In this document: positions 43,126 to 54,000 of the stretch, piece after piece | How positions within the stretch are numbered: the stretch's first letter is position 1 | Layout: each line of letters starts with the position of its first letter | DNA from: Adiantum capillus-veneris | Lineage: Eukaryota > Streptophyta > Polypodiopsida > Polypodiales > Pteridaceae | NCBI GenBank assembly: GCA_014529385.2 | Contig: CM043949.1 | Coordinates: 114,455,477-114,519,476, forward strand | Length of the DNA stretch: 64,000 nt | Reading direction: 5' to 3' | Notes under the pieces: model-generated | The model's input: only the letters and a program-made list of their open reading frames with translations | What the model was told of the DNA's origin: nothing | Database searches by the model: none | Program-made: the position numbers and the translations under genes

Positions 43126-46100
43126 TTAAGAGATCTCTCTCTCATCCTCGCATAACTCAGCATAACTTCCTATATCTATATAGAGCTCTCCGTTTAAACA
43201 CATATCCTCTGTTTCATTTTGTAGCTCCTCTGCATGCACCCCATATAGAGTAGTAGCATCTTGATGCTCGTCTGGCACCACCGCAGCGGCTTCTGATTGA
43301 GCATCTTCTCTGATCTCCTCCATTGATGCCGTTGTGATTGGCACATGGTAGCCTTCATACGTCCTTGCACTACGAGGGGCTACCTCTATGACGTACCACC
43401 AGTTTGATGTAGACTTTGTAGGATGAAATATTACCTGCCAGAGCCACAGAACTTACATGAGAGCTTTCAAGTACATAACTTGTAAAAGGGGGATGTTAAC
43501 TATTTACATACTTACTTGTTCACAATGCTCGGGTAGTACGAAAGTGTCTCTTAGGTCAGTCCATTTCTTAGTAGAATCCATCTCAAGAAAACCAGACTCT
43601 CCTCTACGCACAGTAGCGTTGCGACCCTCCATGATTATCTTGAACCATTGCACGTCGAACAAGTCGACAAAAAATCCTCTGTAATCGATCCTCAAAATCT
43701 CTTGTAGCGTGCCGAAGTAAGTGAGTTCCGCCACCACAGGATCTGCATCAGAGGAACGTCGTCGACTAGACTGTTCAAATTTTCCCATGATTCCACAATC
43801 TTGAGTAAAACGCTTTTTGTCGATCCGTTCCACCCTAAAATGTCGACCTTTACACCATGCTGTTGTGTATGACTTATACTACAACGAACAAAGATTATGA
43901 GTGGCCGTTCAAACGTTTAGAAATAAAGTCACTAGCTAGTCGTACATTGCAAACTTACCTTGGTCGCGCAACCCCGAGAGTTCTCCCACTCTTCCTCAGT
44001 CACTTCGTCACCGCATTGTTGTGCGCTTTTCAATTGGTTGTGCAACCATCTTAAGCTCATGAATGTTGGTAGGCTCTCCAGAACCATCGGATAGTGCCTC
44101 GGTGGTCGTCTTCCCCGTCTCCACTCGATTCGTGCCCTTTTTTGTCGCTCTTGCTTTGCATCCTCATATTGTGAAATCCACTTTTGCATCACTGGATTGT
44201 GAAGCATGCAAAATCGGTTGATTTTAGCCTCTAGATCTTCCGTCATCTTCTTCTCAACACCGAGATTGCACATGACAATCCCAGATATGCGCTCATCATC
44301 TATGGTTCGCCATAGCATGTCCCGGGCTTTATCAAATCCGTCTAGCCACGCTCCAATGTACACTAGGGACTCTGATACCAACCAACCTTTTGCCATGCTA
44401 CCCTCCGGACGTGTCTTTTGACGCACATATCCCTTAAGCGTTTTCATGAAACGTTCTAAGAAGAACATCCATCTGGAATGAACTGTGCCAGCTATTTCCA
44501 CCTCATCAACTATGTGAACAAGAAGATGCACCTGAATGGTTAGCATGGTAGTAGGACAATGTTTCTCAAACATGCACACAAGCTCCGCAGCATTTAGTTT
44601 GGCGAATGGTATGGAGTCTACGTTGATCTCCTTTTGTGAGATCCATTGCACCAGCTTTGCAAGTTTGTAGATTGTGTTACGGATGTCGAGAGACAAACAT
44701 CCCTCAATGGCAACCGGTAAAATAAATTGTAAAGTATGTGCAGCAATGATATTAAAGTCCAGATTTTATGCAATGATATTAAAGTCCACTATGAACGTAC
44801 CTGACACATTTTATGCCAATCGTGTGACTTCAAACCGGTAAGCTTTCCTTCTTTACTAAAACACGTTCGGAGCGAGTGCACTACACCAGTGGGGGTCCGC
44901 AAAGATCGAATGGTCTCTTTTACTTTGCGTTCTTGGGCTCCTGTGAAAATGCATGGTGCTGTTTGCGGCCAATATTGCTCCATACGATCCACATTTCTAA
45001 GGTCAAATCTGGCTCCCAAAGTATCTTTCTTGCCGGTCAGATGGTCCCATAGTAGATTACCCACATTCTTGAATATGTGCATTGGATCGAGCAAGTGATT
45101 GATCATGAGTCGGGGCCAGTATGGTAACTCGTACCATAGAGATAGTCTCTTCATCCCTGGAGGCAATCCGTCATCGCACATCTCCTTCTGCTCTAACCAT
45201 GCTTGTGCAGACATCCTTGGTGGCTCTCTTCCTAAAAAGCCATCGCGTAACACATGATTCTCTGGAAGATACGCTTGATGACCTTCGTAGATTTGCTTCT
45301 TCAGTGAGGGCGCCCTACGTGCATTCAGTCTAGGTCCACATGTGACACATGCTCTGTATCCGCTTGTTTGAAGCCCTGCATGTATACACATGATAATAGA
45401 TCAACTATGGGAAAAAACAAGATTTACAGTGTCTGAGTGAGGAGTGTCAATAGATCACCTGAGCATTCTGTTAGCCCGGGATAGTCATGCATGGTCCACA
45501 TTAGAATGCCTCTGATCAAAGCATTCCGTCGTCCTGTGTGTCTGCTCATATCCACCACCTCTATGCCAATCCACAATTGTTGTAGCTCTTCCAATAGTGG
45601 ACGAAGATACACATCCATATTCTCCACTTTATATCGCCCTGGCACAATCAAGCTTAGCCATAGGTGCCCCTTCTTTGTAGTCAACCACGGGGGAATGTTG
45701 TAGTTGACGATGACAACGGGCCATACATTGTAAGATGTTGATCTTTGACCAAATGGATTTACGCCATCCATAGCCAGGCCTAAGCGCAAATTTCGAGCTT
45801 CCCTGGCAAAATTAGACCATGTTCCATCTATATGTTTCCAGGCTGCGCAATCTGCAGGAATTCGTAGCACACCATCCGAAGATTTATTCTCATCATGCCA
45901 TGATGCTAGGGCGGCCATGGACTTACATTCGAAGAAATGCTTGATGCGAGGAAGCAGAGGAAAATGTCACAAAACCTTTTGTGGAATTTTTGTCCCGTGG
46001 AGATCTACTCGATATCTTTCGGAATCACATTTCGGACACTTCTCCATGTCTATGTATTCCCCTCTGAAAAGAATGCAGTCATTAGGACAAGCGTGGATAG

Positions 46101-46776
46101 AATTGTAATCCATCCCCAAGTTTCGCAAAATCTTTCTTGCTTCATCTCGGGAATCTGGCATCACATTGTCAGCTGGTAGTATGTGCTCTTTAAGCAATCT
46201 ACACAACATAAAAATACGATACAGTCGTGTAAAAATCTATCAGATCATTATACATTTAGAGTTTTATTAAATTAAACTAATTGTAATAGATCACCTGAAA
46301 AGCACTGTGACGCTAGTGTCACTCCATCCAAACTTTGCCTGCATGTTGAGAAGAACCAGGAGTGCTTTCAATCTAGACATACGTGCTCCATTATACAATG
46401 GCGTAACGGCTTCACTTTTCATATCATCATAGATAAGCCTTTCTGAATCCATGATCGTCTCGATCATTTCATCAATCTCGGGCTCAAACATTGCCTCGTT
46501 GGGAATGTGCTCTGCATGATCATCCCCCGAGCTGTCAGAGGCTACATCTTGTGGCCTCACATATGCTGCTTGACCAAAGCGCCTGCAAACACATCTATTG
46601 GGTTGCAAGATTGCTGCTTGTTGGCCAGCGTCAGAGTCCGACGAGTTGTAATTGGCAACAACTCGATCTATAATAGATGGATCGAACTCGCCAAATTCGC
46701 GAACGTGCTGCAAAGAAACACGTCTTGTCCGTCGCACATCATGCTTGCATTGATTACAAGGACATAAGACCCTCAT
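43126..46776 (-). pseudogene. tnpD-like transposase of the CACTA element, six exons
   Basis: Exons with GT-AG introns can be followed: 46776-46295 (MRVLCPCNQCKHD, the transposase-associated zinc motif; FGWSDTSVTVLF), 46203-45460 (IHACPNDCILFRGEY; CPKCDSERY; GVNPFGQRSTSYNVWPVVIV), 45378-44805 (ACVTCGPRLN; LPYWPRLMINHLLDPMHIFKNV; LKSHDWHKM), about 44730-43959 (HLLVHIVDEVEIAGTVHSRW, DUF4218), 43877-43515 (VVAELTYFGTLQEI, DUF4216) and 43435-43126 (IFHPTKSTSNWWYVIE). This is the TNP2/Transposase_21 layout and cuts and joins the element ends. One TGA interrupts at 45967; the acceptor before the fourth exon is not clear. Otherwise well kept. Confidence 0.92.
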
Positions 46777-46889
46777 TGAGAGATAGGTGTTTCAGTTGGA
46801 CGGTCCCACATCCTCGTCACTACTCATAATGAGGATAAAAATCTTATAACCTGGACAACAAATTTAATATTCTATTGGCATTCTTCGTC

Positions 46890-46893
<4 letters not shown>

Positions 46894-46980
<87 letters not shown>
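46894..46980. repeat. (TC)n microsatellite
   Basis: About 43 TC units in the CACTA interior just upstream of the transposase start. In a promoter position for the minus-strand gene, where long CT/GA runs are common in plants. Confidence 0.97.
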
Positions 46981-46981
<1 letters not shown>

Positions 46982-47319
46982 CTCACATTCTCTAGTCATG
47001 TCCAATCCCCGCACACCTCGGTCTAGAGGTGCACGGAGATCAGAACCACCGGGTTATAATCTCGTCTTTATTGGTCAATACCTATATTTGTGGGTACAAG
47101 AAATCTACAGACCCACGTCTACATGATACTGCATGTAGTGGACAAAACCCCTTTGCCTCTTCTCTAGCTGTAGCACTTCACAACATCTTTTCACAGTAGA
47201 TCTTTTCACTGTTCGTCTAACTCTAAACCCTAAACCGTAAGTAATTCGTGCGTGGACTCGATCTAACGTAAATAAGCGTAAATCTAAATAAACATAAATC
47301 TAACTAAAAATAAACCTAA

Positions 47320-47403
47320 ATCTAATTTAACGTAAGTCTAAATCTAACCTAATCTTTAACGTCTTTTGGGATAGTTTCCTACGACGTTAAAACTCTCTTC
47401 TTC

Positions 47404-47465
<62 letters not shown>

Positions 47466-48165
47466 ACCTAAATAAACCTAAATAAACCTAAGTCTAATCT
47501 AATATAACATAAATCTAAATCTAACGTAAATTATGTTATATTAAAAACAAAGAACTAAACTAACAGGGATTATAAGAACCTTAAAACTGATTTAACACAT
47601 AATTTTTCACATAACTCGGCAAGAGTTGGCATTCTCATCACTAAAGATGTGAGAGTTAACTTCCGGCGGTGATGCTGCCTCATCTCCATCCACATCTGAC
47701 GACAGCAATTGGCCCTTTGGACCGTTCTTGCTCTTGTTACTAACTTTGAAGTTGTTGTTGAATGACTAGAGGTTGTCTAGATGGTCATTGTCGGGGATGT
47801 AGTGACTCTTGCCGCCCTGAAGATCCACCTTCTTCCCTATCTTCTGAAAACATTTCACCAGTACTTTTGGATCGACGGAGCCCACCATGAGTGAAGGCAG
47901 CAATACCCTATATTCCATTGAGGGCTTTCTTCACCCGCTTCATGCAGGCATCGCAGTCTATGGAGACCTAAATCTAATCTAATATAACATAAATCTAAAT
48001 CTAGCGTAAATAAACGTAAATCTAATTAAAAATAAACCTAAATCTAATCTAATTTAACTTAAATAAACCTAAATCTAATTTAACGTAAGTCTACATCTAA
48101 CCTAATCTTTAACGTATTTTAGGATAGTTTCCTACGACGTTATAACTCTCTTCTTCTTGTGTGTA
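47320..48165. repeat. Direct repeat ~110 bp, 745 bp apart, in the CACTA element
   Basis: 'cctaaatctaatttaacgta' through 'cctacgacgttaaaactctc' and 'cttcttcttgtgtgtg' at 47321-47410 recurs at 48068-48163 with few differences. A related phrase, 'aatctaatctaatataacat', occurs at 47490 and 47977. A (GT)n run (47406-47461) follows the first copy. The captured gene piece lies between the copies. Confidence 0.85.
47607..47967 (-). pseudogene. Captured HIPP-type gene fragment (heavy-metal-associated isoprenylated plant protein)
   Basis: The minus strand reads VSIDCDACMKRVKKALNGI, a stop, then after a frame shift MVGSVDPKVLVKCFQKIGKK and VDLQGGKSHYIP. This is an HMA domain with the metal-binding CxxC (CDAC). 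After another stop a linker follows, and the frame ends DENANSCRVM and a stop: a C-terminal CaaX box for isoprenylation. HMA plus CaaX defines the HIPP family, plant metallochaperone-like proteins at membranes. The piece has two stops and one frameshift and no start, so it is a relic picked up by the CACTA element. An original intron could account for part of the frame change. Confidence 0.85.
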
Positions 48166-48583
48166 TGCGCGTGTGTGGATGTGTGTGCCAATAAAAAGAG
48201 ATAAATGGTATAACCTTTCTATCACCCATGCTAAGTATGATAGAATGGTTATGCCATTTCCCTCTTGAATAATAGGTCTTGAGTTCAACTCCTCGTCGGC
48301 TAGATCTTTAGGTCTTTTAATTTTAATTAGTTTCCTACGACGTTAAGTTAGTTTCTCTCTCTTTCTCTCTCAATGTGTGTGCATTTTTTTGTTTATGCAT
48401 GTTTTCTCTCTCTTTTCCTCTCTCAATGTGCGCGTTTTTTGTTTATGCGTGTTCTCTCTCTCTTTTCCTCTCTCAATGTGTGCGTTTTTTGTTTATGCAT
48501 GCTCTCTCTCTCTCTCTCTTCCTCTCTCAATGTGTGTGTGCATTCTTTGTTTATGTATGTGTGTGTGCGTTTTTGTTTATGTT

Positions 48584-48593
<10 letters not shown>

Positions 48594-48641
<48 letters not shown>

Positions 48642-48674
48642 AACACTATGTGTGTGTGTGTGTGTGTGTGTGTG
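48594..48674. repeat. (TC)n and (TG)n microsatellites near the CACTA right end
   Basis: TC run at about 48594-48638, then 'aaaaacacta', then TG run at 48649-48674. Upstream (48360-48590) four imperfect copies of 'tctctctcaatgtgtgcg...tttttgtttatgcatg' (about 55-60 bp each) form a short tandem array. Reading frames over this region are artefacts. Confidence 0.9.
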
Positions 48675-48794
48675 GAGAAGAAAGAGAGAGAGAGAGAGAG
48701 AGTGGGAGAGCGTTACCTGCTCGTTGCTTGAGGGTGCCGAAAAACTCAGATCTGAGATCTAAGTTTTTGGGCGCTCTCTGTTTTTTTTTTAGCC

Positions 48795-48900
48795 CAACCG
48801 GCATCGCTATGAGCGTCGCAAATTTACAAGTAAATTTGCGACGCTCATAGCGACGCCGGGAATTTTTTTTTTGAGCGTCGCTGTGTGAGAGTCGCTAATA
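48795..48900. promoter_or_regulatory. Right subterminal palindrome of the CACTA element
   Basis: 'cggcatcgctatgagcgtcg' (48800-48819) is followed by its near complement around a short AT loop ('aaatttgcgacgctcatagc', 48832-48851). Shares the GCGACG motif with the left end. Confidence 0.75.
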
Positions 48901-48919
48901 TGAATAGCCTCTTGTAGTG

Positions 48920-50130
48920 AGAAGGTTGGTCCTAGCAGAAGAATTAAAACAAACCAAAGACAGATTGGGAAGTCTTGAGAGTCAAACTATTCACAAATTA
49001 GAAATTCCTGAAGTCATAGAGACTGAGAGGAATAGGGAACCAAAAAGTGCAGGATCGAGAGGATCTTTATTAGTTGAGAAAGTAAACAAACCTCTAAATG
49101 CTCTCATGAAGGCATGTGAAGCAAGGCTTAAAATCAATCAAACACAAGACCAAAGGTGGATGACATACCCCTATGCAGAGCTAGAAAAACAAAGAATGAA
49201 AATGTGTCAAAGATTATCCAAATGGCCCAAGCTTTGGTAGAGCCAATGGAAAAAAATCCAGAGGAGTGGGTAGAACATCCAGCATCAATACCAAAAACCT
49301 CTTCAACACATGAGTTTGAAAAGACAAATGTTAGTCCAAAAAGTGAATTGGAGCCGGAGAAATCGATCAAAAGACATAGGATAGTGAAGAACACTATAGA
49401 TTAGGAGTTAGAAGGTTTAAAACCTATCATACCAAAATTGTATAGAGGGGACAATGGCTTGAATGAGATTTGGAAGCATATAGGAGAATCCAATGAGAAC
49501 AATATGGGAAGATATGTATTTCTTCCTCCTATTGAAGAATTTGAGGCAGGACCTCAAACAGATTTGAAGATGCACTCGTATTGGGCGGACAAGAGATCTG
49601 TGAGATCTTTGGATAGTCAACCTATATCTCTGAGAACTTTACCCTCTTATATGGGAGAGTATGAAGCAAATTCGGATGTGAAGGTGGTACCATTACAGAG
49701 ACTCTCCAAAAGGAAGGTGATGGACTCCCAAGGGTTGATAACCATATTGTCTACTCCAGTGGCTTGCACCATTACTTTTGTCGAGCGTCTCCAATAAGAC
49801 CTCACATGTGGACTACAGTAGGAAATTTCCTATAAAAATTTGGGGTAAAGGATCCAACTTTACAGATGCAAGAAGGGATGAGAGAATTAGAGAAGCCTCA
49901 GCTCAACATGCAACCAATACCCTTTAACAAGGTAGGAGAATACTGTGAAGGAGAAGAACCCTTAGAATGGATGCATATTCTAGCAACATTAGATGTGTGT
50001 GCTATTACGGAGGAACCAACGACAAATTTTTGTGACAAGGACGGTTATGATGTGGTTCCATACTATATGGTTGATGTAATAGATGATGATGATGGTGAAC
50101 AAATTTTAGGACAACTAGGAAAAACTTAAC
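48920..50130 (+). pseudogene. gag-pol junction region of the tRNA-Asp primed element
   Basis: Resumes right after the CACTA element. The first part (48917-49240) is charged and coiled-coil-like (EELKQTKDRLGSLESQ). Further frames at 49156-49404, 49438-49797 and 49866-50129 lie in different frames with stops between. No protease active site (D-S/T-G) is visible. The text is not from a family I can name; it may hold a lineage-specific domain. Confidence 0.5.
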
Positions 50131-50639
50131 ACACAAAAGAGGTGAATGGGGAGTTATTCTACGACTCTCTAGAGAATCTTGAAGGAGACGAAGATGAAGA
50201 TAATAAGTGCTTTGACAACCCCAGTGAGCAAAAGGAAATGATAGTGGAGGTGAAGTTTTACGATTAAAAACCTAGATGTCAAGCACGCTACAAGAAAAAG
50301 AAGGCATCACAAAATGCAAGAGATAACCCAATTCCTAAAATGAGGAACAAAATAGAATCCTAATCTTTGGTGAAAGCTGAAGACTACATTAAACATTTCA
50401 GGCCAATTCTCTCGGGATCGAGACTCTAGGACACAAGACAGAGGGAGAGATGTGAGAAAACAAACTTAGAAGTTGAAAACAAAAACTAAACCCAAGAAAT
50501 AAAAAACAAAACTGAACAAAATGGGAGAATCAAATTGGACCAAAGTTGAGCTCAAGAAAACTCTTAGGGAAGTATGGACAACTAAATTAGAAAGTGGAGG
50601 AGATGAAAAAGACAAAGGTGACAACAATATGAGTGTACC
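50131..50639 (+). other. Decayed coding region, no domain seen
   Basis: Adenine-rich sequence with broken frames between the gag-pol junction and RT. It probably held the protease-RT linker. Confidence 0.4.
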
Positions 50640-51095
50640 CTCCCACTATAGGAAATTCACTATTCAAGACCACAAGATAGTATTTACACAGCCCATATGA
50701 GAACGACATGATAAGGAGTCATATGATGGATTCGAGGATGCAAAGAAGATAGACTTAGCAAGACTTGGAGAGGAATCAAAACTAGTCTGTATAGCAGCCG
50801 ATCTTAGTCATGAAGAGGAAGAGGAGCTTGTAAGCCTTCTCTGAGAATACAAGGACGTGTTTACATGGTTATATAAGGACTTAAAGGGAGTGGATCCTAC
50901 AATATGCCAACATACTATCCCTTTAAAACTTGATGGAAAGCCTAGCAGAAAAAGGCCATACACATACAATGACACCTTTGCTAAGCGTGTCAAGGAAGAA
51001 ATCGATAAGCCAAAAGAAGCAGACTTCATCTATGAGATAGAACACACCAACTGGGTATCTCCAATCATCATGGTGTCCCAAAAGAATTGAAAATT

Positions 51096-51129
<34 letters not shown>

Positions 51130-52250
51130 CAATCTCAAGAAGGTTAGTGCAGCCACGATAAGGGATAATTATCCCCTATCAATCACTAATCATGTCCTTG
51201 AATGAGTGGCAAGAAAGGGTGAATATTCCTTCTTGGATGGATACTCTGGCTACAACCAACAGGCAATTACACATGAGGATCAATATAAAATGGCACCTGC
51301 CACTAAATGGGGCATACTTGCATATTGCAACATTCCAAAGATTGATGGCACATACTTTCAAAGAGTACTTGAGGATCTTCCTGGAAATCTATAGGGATGA
51401 CCTATGTGTACACTCTCTCCTGAGAGCGGAACATACAGAACACCTCAAAAAATTATTTAAAAAGTGCAAGATGTATAGGATCTGTCTTAATTCACAAAAG
51501 TGTGTTTTTATAGTCAGACAAGGATGAACCTTAGGACATATTGTCTCAGAAAATGGCATATCCACGAGTTTGGATAAGATAAAAGTGATTATTGAAATGC
51601 CTAAACCCATCAATGCAAAGCAAGTATGATGCTTTATGGGACGTTGTGGTTATTATAGGAGGTTCATACATATGTATGCAATCATTGCCCAGCCTCTATA
51701 TATATTTATAGTAATCTTTGAATGGATGGATGAGTGTGAGGAATCATTTAAGAAATTAAAATATGCTCTCATATCTACTCCAGTGTTAAAAGCACCGGAC
51801 TAGGAAAAAATCTTTCACGTTCATATTGATGCGTCTGCATTTGCTATAGGATGTATTTGGGCTCAGCCAGGAGACGAAACTATGAATTTTCCAGTATGTT
51901 ATGCCAGTCTCGACAACTTAACTCTACTGAAAGAGAGAGGCTTGGAATTATTTATGTTGTTAAGAAATTTTGACATTATCTCCTCGCAACAAATAAGTTT
52001 GTGTTTTTCACGGACCATCAAGCCCTCTGATACCTTGTAAACAAACCATGCAATACATGACGAATTGTAAGATGGTTCATCATACTGCTTGAGTTTGACT
52101 TTATTGTAATGGTTAAGAAGGGGAAGACGCATTTTCAAGTAGATCACCTTTCTAGATTTCCAAATGGAGAAGCTCGAGAGGGAGTAGATGATGATATCCC
52201 TGATGCACATCTCTTTCATGTATAAATGGTACCTATGTGGTCCCAAGGGA
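50640..52250 (+). pseudogene. pol: Reverse transcriptase and RNase H of the tRNA-Asp primed element
   Basis: RT text: YKDVFTWLYKDLKGVDP, KRVKEEIDKPKEADFIYEIE, NWVSPIIMVSQKN; after a (TG)n run, VNLKKVSAATIRDNYPLSI; YSFLDGYSGYNQQA; then FLEIYRDDLCVHS where the catalytic box should be xMDD, here YRDD; RICLNSQKCVFIVRQG; GCGYYRRFIHMY in part. RNase H: FHVHIDASAFAIGC, FVFFTDHQA, FDFIVMVKKGKTHFQVDHLSR. Several frameshifts and stops. The KPSRKRPYTYND type lead-in and the primer type suggest a Tat/Athila-like (non-chromoviral) lineage. Confidence 0.85.
51098..51129. repeat. (TG)n microsatellite inside the RT coding region
   Basis: Sixteen or so TG units replace the place where RT has the conserved C-V-D-(Y/F) text. 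It reads in frame as CVCVCV before VNLKK. Confidence 0.95.
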
Positions 52251-52280
52251 TAGGAAGCCTACTATCACACAGCGGAGAAT

Positions 52281-54000
52281 TTGATAAGACTGACTAAGAC
52301 CATAAACCACAAAAGGTTTGAAAAGCTAAGAACTTTTAGTTCATGTTTATATCATCTAGGCTCCAACGGTATCCTACGAGTGTGCAAAAGTCCAGAGGAA
52401 TATTATACCTACTTTTTGGAAGCACATAATCAGGACTTAACATTTCATTGCTCATCCACAAAAACTTATCAACACTTGAGACAATTAGGAGTGTATTGAC
52501 CAACTATGTGTGCTGATGTTTATGATTATATAACTAGTTGTGCCAATTGCAGATCAAACCCACTAGTAGAACATGCAACATTGTTTCAAATAATAGTTAC
52601 ACCGAAATGGAGTCAATATATGGTTCACTTCTTGGAAATGCAAACATTTCTTGCAAATACCACTAGAGCACGTCAGAGAGCGATAGAAATCAAATCTCAT
52701 GACTTCACTTTGATTGAAAGCCAGCTTTATAAACGAGGAAAGATAACTAGCTTAGGCTATGCACAACAAAAAGCATGAACCTTCCAATCCTTGAGCAAGC
52801 ACATGAAGGAATAAGTGGAGGCCATTTCTCAGGGGAAAAGAAAACAAAATTTTTTTTGAGCGCTAGAATATGGTGGCCAACATTACGTATGGATGCGGAC
52901 AGATATACAAGACGATGTGACTCTTGTCAACGCACCAAAGTGTCAATAAAACGTGATGAAATGCCCTTAAAACCAATAATGGGAGCTAGAGCTTTTGCTA
53001 AGTGGGGAACAGACTTTGTGGGACCAATTTAAACCCCCCACTTACAAAACACATGCCCAATGTATAATTGTAGCCACGGATTATCTCACTAAATGGGTTG
53101 AAGCTAAAGCTACACAAAAAGCTAATGCCATCAATATTCTACAATTTCTATCTGAAAATGTCTTTGGTATATATGGTCTACCCATAGAAATTGATAGTCA
53201 TTAGAGCACACATTTTACAAATGAAGTGATTCAAAATATTCTTGATGAGTTCATGGTACTTCATAAAACGTTTCCCCCGTACCACCCAGAAGCTAATGGG
53301 CAGGCACAAGCTACAAATAAGACTCTGTGTACAATCTTAACAAAAATAGCCTCAGAGTCAAGAACAGATTGGGATCAAAATCTACATTGGACACTATGGG
53401 CTTATAGAATTCCTTATAAAACCTCGATTGGAACGACACCGTACAACATGGTATTTGGTTTTAACGATATCTTGCATATGGAATTCCTAATCCCAACACT
53501 AAGAGCAGCCAAAAAACTTGAGTGGACAGGCCATGAAATGTCTTCACGGATAGATGACCTTGAAAGGCTAGATGAGCTTTGCTTATAGGTAGTAGCCTCC
53601 AACTATGCGCAAAAATAGAGGCAAAAAGAGTTTTTTGATAAGCATGTATGCTCAAAATAATTCAAAACATGTGATTATGTCCTAATTTACACTTTAAAAC
53701 AACACGCCAAGAAGCTAAAGAAGCAAGAATGGAACCATTTGTGATCAAAGACTTATCAGCAAGTGGCACCGTTAAACTTGCTACATTAGACGGTGACAAA
53801 ATGCCCAACTAGATTAGTGGATGTCAGTTAAAAGAATTTCAATCACCCCTAACCTAGGATATACTTCTAAACATCCACAAGAAAAAGAAACGGACCCAAG
53901 AAAACTAGCAGATTCTTGTTGAAGCACAAACAGAGGCCAAGGAAAGAATAGAATACCTAAGCGAAAGCCTCTTTGATAGAAACTACAACATGGGCCTCCC
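52281..54000 (+). pseudogene. pol: Integrase region with two successive H2C2 zinc fingers
   Basis: First finger, 52415-52560: EAHNQDLTFHCSSTKTYQHL...YITSCANC, with a TGA in GVY*PTM. Second finger, 52780-52945: EQAHEGISGGHFSGEKKTK...TRRCDSCQRTK. The catalytic core follows: KWGTDFVGPI (first D), ATDYLTKWVEA, then GLPIEIDSH with the second D region damaged, and HPEANGQAQATNKT, where the usual E is in doubt. The C-terminus reads THFTNE, KTSIGTTPYNMVFG and later TLKQHAKKLKKQEWN. Frameshifts near 52775 and 53030 and stops after 53588. The integrase inserts cDNA; this copy is dead. Confidence 0.85.

Larger units (their letters stand above)
40956..48919 (-). mobile_element. Complete CACTA (En/Spm) transposon
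   Basis: Starts CACTACAAGAGGTTGTG and ends (reverse) CACTACAAGAGGCTATT, with the 3 bp target duplication AGA on both sides (40953-40955, 48920-48922). Length 7964 bp. Subterminal regions have many direct and inverted copies of TAGCGACG/CGTCGCTA, as expected for TnpA binding. Both genes are on the minus strand: a tnpD-like transposase (43126-46776) and a tnpA-like gene (41558-42853). The right third (46800-48900) holds microsatellites, a direct repeat and a captured host gene piece. It is inserted in the gag of the tRNA-Asp primed retroelement. Confidence 0.97.

Noticed and set aside
40956..48919. Possibility that the two TTAA elements (3007-4322, 55972-57240) are small CACTA derivatives because they start CACTAG
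   Set aside because: CACTA elements make 3 bp duplications and start CACTACAAGA here; the TTAA elements show 4 bp TTAA (or TA) and a different TIR.
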